Origin: Methylotetracoccus sp.
GTDB taxonomy: Bacteria > Pseudomonadota > Gammaproteobacteria > Methylococcales > Methylococcaceae
Length of the DNA stretch: 11,793 bases
NCBI GenBank assembly: GCA_025458755.1
Contig: JALORT010000017.1
Span: forward strand, 1-11,793
Direction: 5' to 3'
Made by a program: the position numbers and the translations under genes. How positions within the stretch are numbered: position 1 is the stretch's first letter; every line of letters starts with the position of its first letter. The notes below the pieces were generated by a model. It did not search any database. It had not been told where the DNA came from and was given only the letters and a program-made list of their open reading frames with translations. Of the stretch, positions 7,971 to 11,793 are shown piece after piece.

Positions 7971-8962
7971 CGCTTGGCCGTTAGGGCTGAGGCCGCGTGC
8001 CGTCGGGAGGTGGGCGTGTTTCGCGGCGCCGAAAGGGACTCCCGGCCGCCCTCAGCAGCGATGGCTGTGACCTGTGACAGTGCTGTGATGTTCCAGTGAT
8101 TGACGGCCCATCCCAGGATTTCCGCCGGTTCGGCGCCGTGCAAGTCGGCCGGCGGTTCCTGCCTCAGTAGCCGCAAGAGAAGGCAAAGGGTCGCCCCCGG
8201 GTTCTCGTCGCGGACCGGAGCCGCGAGGGTTTGCTTGCTGAGCTTTTCCCCGTCGGCATCCAGCAGGATCGGGGTATGGCAGTACGCCGGCGTCGGCAGG
8301 TTCAAGCTCCTCTGCAGGTAGATCTGCCTGGGCGTGGAGTCGAGGAGGTCGGCCCCGCGCAGAACTTCGGAAATGCCCGCGGCCGCATCATCCACCACCG
8401 TCGCCAGGTGGTAAGCGAACACACCATCCCGTCGCCGCACGATGAAATCCCCCGTTTGGCGCGCCAGGTCGTGGGCAATGGCGCCGCGAAGGCGGTCCGT
8501 GAAGTGGATCACGGTGTCCGCCGCGCGGATACGCACGGCGTGTGCAGGGTTCTGCTCCGATGGGCCCCGGTCTCGGCAATATCCCGGATAGACGACACTT
8601 CCGGTCAGAAGTCGCCGACTGCACCGGCAGCCGTAGACCAAACCCTGATGCCGCAAGTGCTCGAATGCCTCCTGATAGCGATCGGCGCGATCCCTTTGCG
8701 AGACCGCTTCCCCATCCCAGAATAAACCGAAGCGCTCGAGCGTACGCTTGATCGCGTCTGCGGCGGCGGGGACGGAACGGTCGGGATCAAGGTCGTCAAT
8801 GCGAAGCAGCCATTCGCCCGCCTTGGACCTTGCCTGGATGAAGCTGGCCAGCGCGGTGTAAAGCGAGCCCAGATGGAGGGGTCCGGTAGGGGATGGCGCA
8901 AAACGTCCCCGATAGCGGTGATGCGCGGGAGGCTCGAGTCCTTGGGAATCGTACGAGGTCAG
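7967..8962 (-). CDS. gluQ: Glutamyl-queuosine tRNA(Asp) synthetase, with non-canonical start
   Basis: This truncated class I synthetase paralogue activates glutamate without tRNA and attaches it to queuosine-34 of tRNA-Asp. Counting from a CTG at 8962 (331 residues), it shows GRFAPSPTGPLHLGSL with the HIGH-like HLGS at 30-33, RIDDLDPDR, the zinc motif C112-x-C114...Y125-x3-C129, and the KMSKS-like EKLSKQT near 239-245. There is no anticodon-binding domain, as in all GluQ. The frame is uninterrupted from 8992 to the TAA at 7967, but contains no ATG, GTG or TTG before 8656, which lies far past the catalytic motif. The CTG is 5 nt after the dksA TAG. A GGGAGAGG is 17 nt upstream, too far for normal initiation, so termination-reinitiation is likely. 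The product is certain; the start is tentative. Confidence 0.9.
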   Translation of the reverse strand: MTSYDSQGLEPPAHHRYRGRFAPSPTGPLHLGSLYTALASFIQARSKAGEWLLRIDDLDPDRSVPAAADAIKRTLERFGLFWDGEAVSQRDRADRYQEAFEHLRHQGLVYGCRCSRRLLTGSVVYPGYCRDRGPSEQNPAHAVRIRAADTVIHFTDRLRGAIAHDLARQTGDFIVRRRDGVFAYHLATVVDDAAAGISEVLRGADLLDSTPRQIYLQRSLNLPTPAYCHTPILLDADGEKLSKQTLAAPVRDENPGATLCLLLRLLRQEPPADLHGAEPAEILGWAVNHWNITALSQVTAIAAEGGRESLSAPRNTPTSRRHAASALTAKR

Positions 8963-8967
8963 CGCTG

Positions 8968-9408
8968 CTAACCCAGTTGCCTCTCCCGCAACTCATCCAA
9001 GGTCTTGCAGTCGATGCACTGAGTGGCGGTTGGACGAGCTTCGAGCCGGCGCAGACCGATTTCCACGCCGCAGGTTTCGCAGTAGCCGTATTCGCCCCGC
9101 TCCAGGTTCTCGAGCGCTTCTTCAATCTTCTTGATCAACTTCCGTTCGCGGTCCCTTGTGCGCAGTTCCAAGCTGAATTCCGATTCCTGCGTCGCCCGAT
9201 CATTCGGATCGGGAAAATTCGCGGCCTCATCCTGCATATGATGGACCGTCCGGTCGACCTCTTTCATCAGATCGTCTTTCCAGTTGTGCAGGATGCGCCG
9301 GAAATGTTCGGTCTGTCCCTCGCTCATGTACTCTTCCCCCTCTTCCGTTTGGTAGGGCTCGCAGCTGAAGGGGGGCGCCAACGTCACGGTCGCATTGCCG
9401 TTCGACAT
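8968..9408 (-). CDS. dksA: RNA polymerase-binding transcription factor DksA
   Basis: This 146-residue regulator binds the RNA polymerase secondary channel and, with ppGpp, represses stable-RNA promoters and activates amino-acid operons. A long coiled coil runs roughly from residue 33 to 105, with the tip DPNDRATQ carrying the two key acidic residues D67 and D70. The adjoining ESEFSLELRTRDRERKLIKK is nearly identical to E. coli. The four-cysteine zinc finger is complete: C110, C113, C131 and C134. The ATG has AGGAG at 9416-9420, a 7-nt spacer. It has its own 227-nt upstream region with a candidate promoter and is followed within 5 nt by the putative gluQ start, the usual dksA-gluQ pairing. Unlike the enteric arrangement, I see no terminator between dksA and gluQ. 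Confidence 0.97.
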   Translation of the reverse strand: MSNGNATVTLAPPFSCEPYQTEEGEEYMSEGQTEHFRRILHNWKDDLMKEVDRTVHHMQDEAANFPDPNDRATQESEFSLELRTRDRERKLIKKIEEALENLERGEYGYCETCGVEIGLRRLEARPTATQCIDCKTLDELRERQLG

Positions 9409-9445
9409 GCATCAACTCCTAAACGGTCGCAATTAAAACCGCGTA

Positions 9446-9474
9446 TAGATAGCAAAAACGCCGCGCACAAGCAA
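9446..9474 (-). promoter_or_regulatory. Candidate sigma-70 promoter of dksA
   Basis: Reading the minus strand, TTGCTT (9474-9469) is followed after exactly 17 nt by TATCTA (9451-9446), about 38 nt ahead of the dksA ATG. The spacer contains a TTTTT run. Each hexamer matches the consensus at only three of six positions, so the call rests mainly on spacing and placement in an AT-rich island within GC-rich DNA. The bases after the -10 (TACGCGG) are fairly GC-rich, as in promoters sensitive to ppGpp/DksA. Confidence 0.35.
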
Positions 9475-9564
9475 TAAAAACTTCGGAGAAACCCCTATTG
9501 ACCGTTGTTGGATGAGCCGCAACGGGCCGAGTCGACAGAGTGAGCGCGCGGTCAGGCGGGGGAA

Positions 9565-9627
9565 CGGGCGGTCGCGGACGCGCCGAGGGACCCGCGGCCG
9601 GTTAGCAAGCCTGCCGCGAACCGCCCG
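9565..9627. repeat. Long-loop inverted repeat between ppiA and dksA
   Basis: CGGGCGGTCGCGG (9565-9577) and CCGCGAACCGCCCG (9614-9627) are complementary over 13 bp with a single-base bulge, enclosing 36 nt. On the minus strand it begins 8 nt after the cyclophilin stop codon. It is too long-looped and lacks a T-tract for a standard intrinsic terminator. It could still cap the 3' end of the upstream message or help factor-dependent termination. Confidence 0.35.
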
Positions 9628-9635
9628 GAACGCGG

Positions 9636-10247
9636 TCATTTCAGGGGGGAGATCACTGTAGCCTTTTGAATCACGATGGGCTTGCTCGGCACATCGGTCG
9701 GCATCGGACCGCCGGGGCCGGTTGGAATCTTGGCCATGTCGTCGACGATATTCATACCTTCGACGACTTCGCCGAAAACAGCGTATCCCCAACCCTGGGG
9801 GGTCGGGCTCTTGTAGTCGAGGAAGGCATTGTCGACGTAGTTGATGAAGAACTGCGCGGTGGCCGAGTTGGGATCGGAAGTCCGCGCCATGGCGACGGTA
9901 CCGCGTTTGTTCTTGAGCCCGTTATCGGCTTCGTTCTTGATCGGTTCGTGTGTGGTCTTCTGCTTGAAGGCTTCGGTGTACCCGCCCCCCTGTGCCATGA
10001 AGCCGGGGATCACACGGTGGAAAATCGTGCCGTCATACTGGCCTTCTTGAACATAGGTGACGAAGTTCTTGGTCGATACCGGCGCTTTGGCAGCGTCCAG
10101 CTGCAGAATAATGGCGCCGAGATTGGTTTCCAGTTTCACTTTGGTGGGTTCGGACATTTTTGGCTTTTCCTTCGCGGTCGCAAGTGTTGCGGTGATCGAA
10201 CAGAGGATGAGTGGTGCGAGAACTTTCAGTAAGGCGTTACGAGTCAT
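9636..10247 (-). CDS. ppiA: Secreted cyclophilin-type peptidyl-prolyl cis-trans isomerase
   Basis: This 203-residue proline isomerase speeds protein folding, probably in the periplasm. Residues 1-25 form a Sec signal peptide: an N-terminal Arg/Lys, the hydrophobic stretch [16 protein letters not shown] and an AxA-type cleavage site before KEKPK. The cyclophilin domain covers about 36-200, with [14 protein letters not shown] at 76-89 (catalytic R78, Q86) and [13 protein letters not shown] at 128-140. The cysteine in LILC lacks a small residue before it, so this is not a convincing lipoprotein. The first ATG has no clear Shine-Dalgarno, while Met31 has AAGGA 10 nt upstream, hinting at a second cytoplasmic form. 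It follows can by 25 nt and probably belongs to the sulP-can transcript. The symbol rests on secretion; the domain itself resembles PpiA and PpiB alike. Confidence 0.92.
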   Translation of the reverse strand: MTRNALLKVLAPLILCSITATLATAKEKPKMSEPTKVKLETNLGAIILQLDAAKAPVSTKNFVTYVQEGQYDGTIFHRVIPGFMAQGGGYTEAFKQKTTHEPIKNEADNGLKNKRGTVAMARTSDPNSATAQFFINYVDNAFLDYKSPTPQGWGYAVFGEVVEGMNIVDDMAKIPTGPGGPMPTDVPSKPIVIQKATVISPLK

Positions 10248-10272
10248 AAGGGTCAGGGTTGGCGGGACAGAA

Positions 10273-10920
10273 TCAGGTGAGGGACGTCAGGTCGTATTCG
10301 TAAATGGGATCGAGCGGGGTGCCGGCATCCAGTTGGATGATCTCGCGGATGATGCCGTTGCCAAGGCCGTAGACCCAGCCGTGCAGTTCGGGGCCCTGGC
10401 GCGTGGCCCAGGCTTTTTGTACGGTAGAAGTCTGAGCCAGATTGTGCACTTGCTCGATCACGTTGAGTTCGACCAGGCGGTTCTCGCGTTCGGCATAGGG
10501 CGAGATCATCTCGAGCGCATGCCGGTGCAGACGGTAAACATCCTTGATATGCTTCAGCCACTTATTCAACATCAGCTGGTCGGGCTTGGCCTTTCTCATC
10601 GCGGCATTGATGCCGCCGCATCCATAGTGTCCGCAGACGATGATGTGCCCCACGAGCAGGTGGTCGACGGCATACTCCAGCGCGCTGAGTAGAGTCATGT
10701 CATCATTGATCACCATGTTCGCAATGTTTCGATGCACGAAAATCCTGCCCGGTTCGGTGTTGGTGATCTCATCAGCGTGCACTCGACTGTCGGAACAGCC
10801 AATCCAAAAAAAATCACAACGCCGCTCTCTGGCCAGCTTTTCAAAAAAGTGGGGATCCTGCGCCAAGTGTTCCTGCGCCCAAGCCTTGTTTTCGAGTAGC
10901 AGCCTCTCTATCGGTTTCAT
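10273..10920 (-). CDS. can: Beta-class carbonic anhydrase
   Basis: This 215-residue cytoplasmic zinc enzyme interconverts CO2 and bicarbonate. The zinc site is C42-x-D44-x-R46 (GCSDSRV) and H98-x2-C101 (CGHYGCGG), typical of beta enzymes with the D44/R46 dyad. Flanking motifs [17 protein letters not shown] and [15 protein letters not shown] are also classic. Length and sequence resemble E. coli Can (about 220) rather than the shorter CynT. The ATG lies 10 nt downstream of the sulP stop with only a weak GAGA upstream, suggesting translational coupling. The adjacency to a SulP transporter suggests that it converts transported bicarbonate, or traps leaked CO2, for carboxylation or pH control. 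That role is inferred from context. Confidence 0.95.
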   Translation of the reverse strand: MKPIERLLLENKAWAQEHLAQDPHFFEKLARERRCDFFWIGCSDSRVHADEITNTEPGRIFVHRNIANMVINDDMTLLSALEYAVDHLLVGHIIVCGHYGCGGINAAMRKAKPDQLMLNKWLKHIKDVYRLHRHALEMISPYAERENRLVELNVIEQVHNLAQTSTVQKAWATRQGPELHGWVYGLGNGIIREIIQLDAGTPLDPIYEYDLTSLT

Positions 10921-10930
10921 GACGGATGTC

Positions 10931-11793
10931 TCAAGTCAGCGGCGGCTGATAGGTGGCGACACGCTCTCCTTCGTCATCCCCACTGCCCGGTAACAGCGCG
11001 CCGAAACTGCGCAGCTCGACGGTGATCCCGCCTTCCTTGGCCGCGGCGACGAAATCCTGAATCGTTTCCAGGATATCCTGATCCACGAACTGGGCGCGAC
11101 CGGCATCGATGATCAAATAGCCGCCTTCCTCGACGCTGTCGAAATAGCTGCGCAGCAGGGCTTTGTTCAAAAAAGAGACGTCCTTCTGCAGCCGCAGCAG
11201 GTAATTCTTGCCGTCCCTGGTCAGACTCATGGCTGCGTGGAAATTGGCCTTAATGACGAAATACAGGCCCACTACCATGCCGATCGCGATACCTTTCAGC
11301 AGGTCGGTAACCAGGATGGCGCCGATGGTGATCACGAACGGCAGGAACTGGTCCATACCCTTGCGGTACGTCTCGATGAACAGGGACGGCTTGGCCAGCT
11401 TGTAACCGGTCAGCAGCAGAATCGCAGCCAGGGTCGCGAGAGGAATCAGGTTTAACGTATGGGTCAGGAAGGCGACGCTGAACAGCAACAAAATCCCGTG
11501 GACGAAGGAAGCGACCTTGGTGCGGCCGCCGGCATTCACGTTCGCGGCGCTGCGGACGATCACCGCCGTCATCGGCAAGCCGCCGATCATGCCGCTGATC
11601 AGATTGCCGAGACCCTGGGCACGCAGTTCCTGGTTGGTCGGCGCGATGCGTCGCAGCGGGTCGAGTTTGTCGACGGCTTCAAGGCTCAACAGCGTTTCCA
11701 GGCTCGCGACGATCGCCAGGGTCACGGCGACGGTGTAGACCTGAGGGTTGAGAAGCTGAGAAAAATCCGGGTGGGTGAAGTGGTTCACGAAGT
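10931..11793 (-). CDS. SulP-family inorganic anion transporter, 5' end outside window
   Basis: The last 287 or so codons of a SulP (SLC26-like) permease are present; the frame runs open through the right edge. The GTG at 11788 reads as an internal valine (FVNHFTHPDF), not a start. Visible parts are a transmembrane segment with ASLETLLSLEAVDKLDP, the conserved GGLPMTAVIVRSAANVNAGG, and further membrane segments up to GIAIGMVVGLYFVIKANF. A short cytoplasmic STAS-type domain follows, roughly from KDVSFLNKALL through LIIDAGRAQFVDQDILE. SulP proteins carry sulfate, bicarbonate or other anions. The direct downstream carbonic anhydrase favours bicarbonate, but sulfate cannot be excluded by sequence. 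It ends with TGA 10 nt before can, so the two are surely cotranscribed. Confidence 0.93.
   Translation of the reverse strand, partial: FVNHFTHPDFSQLLNPQVYTVAVTLAIVASLETLLSLEAVDKLDPLRRIAPTNQELRAQGLGNLISGMIGGLPMTAVIVRSAANVNAGGRTKVASFVHGILLLFSVAFLTHTLNLIPLATLAAILLLTGYKLAKPSLFIETYRKGMDQFLPFVITIGAILVTDLLKGIAIGMVVGLYFVIKANFHAAMSLTRDGKNYLLRLQKDVSFLNKALLRSYFDSVEEGGYLIIDAGRAQFVDQDILETIQDFVAAAKEGGITVELRSFGALLPGSGDDEGERVATYQPPLT

Noticed and set aside
8231..8725. 164-codon plus-strand open frame
   Set aside because: It is antisense to the conserved gluQ coding region and has no recognisable motif.
8605..8901. Minus-strand open frame overlapping the gluQ N terminus, suggesting a frameshifted gluQ
   Set aside because: Reading the true gluQ frame base by base shows the N-terminal domain is continuous with the rest. 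There is no frameshift, only a missing standard start codon.
9666..10232. 188-codon plus-strand open frame
   Set aside because: It is the mirror of the cyclophilin gene; the minus-strand product has a signal peptide and complete catalytic motifs.
11786..11788. GTG as the start of the SulP gene
   Set aside because: The frame continues upstream past the window edge, and only the C-terminal half of a SulP protein lies downstream of this codon. It is an internal valine.
1..11793. Defence island, mobile element, CRISPR array or novel multi-gene system
   Set aside because: All protein-coding genes belong to known families of core metabolism or regulation. No spaced repeats, transposase, integrase, tRNA or terminal repeats were seen.

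Overview
The window is GC-rich, densely packed bacterial chromosome with no mobile element, phage gene, tRNA/rRNA or CRISPR array that I can see. Protein families and gene order point to a gammaproteobacterium: aroK-aroB with a GTGA/ATGA-style overlap, a dksA-gluQ pair, an amidase (Nit)-tldD-pmbA run, and DksA and TldD sequences very close to the enterobacterial ones. I cannot fix the genus; a Methylococcales- or Chromatiales-like lineage would fit, but that is inference.

Plus strand, 37-3784: aroK and aroB (shikimate pathway steps, overlapping by 4 nt), hemE (haem synthesis) and a UbiA-family membrane prenyltransferase of unknown substrate. Gaps are short (about 100 and 50 nt), so these may form one transcription unit. 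A 374-nt stretch (3785-4158) follows with no convincing gene; it holds a REP-like imperfect palindrome and a 10-bp perfect palindrome. Plus strand, 4159-7970: a Nit-type omega-amidase (probable deaminated-glutathione amidase), then tldD and pmbA (tldE), the two subunits of the TldD/E metalloprotease, separated by a 129-nt gap with a hairpin.

Minus strand, read from the right edge to 7967: sulP (5' end outside the window), can (beta-carbonic anhydrase), a secreted cyclophilin (ppiA-like), dksA and gluQ. sulP-can-ppiA are 10 and 25 nt apart and look like an operon. dksA has its own 227-nt upstream region with a plausible promoter. gluQ starts essentially at the dksA stop. pmbA and gluQ converge and overlap on a shared TTAA that supplies both stop codons.

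Functional themes: aromatic and haem precursor synthesis; peptide and metabolite processing (Nit, TldD/E); inorganic-carbon handling (SulP anion transporter plus carbonic anhydrase); and stringent-response and tRNA-Asp modification (DksA, GluQ). The window is mostly ordinary housekeeping DNA. The most notable point is that gluQ encodes a complete enzyme but has no ATG, GTG or TTG in frame ahead of its catalytic HIGH-like motif. The only plausible initiator is a CTG 5 nt after the dksA stop.
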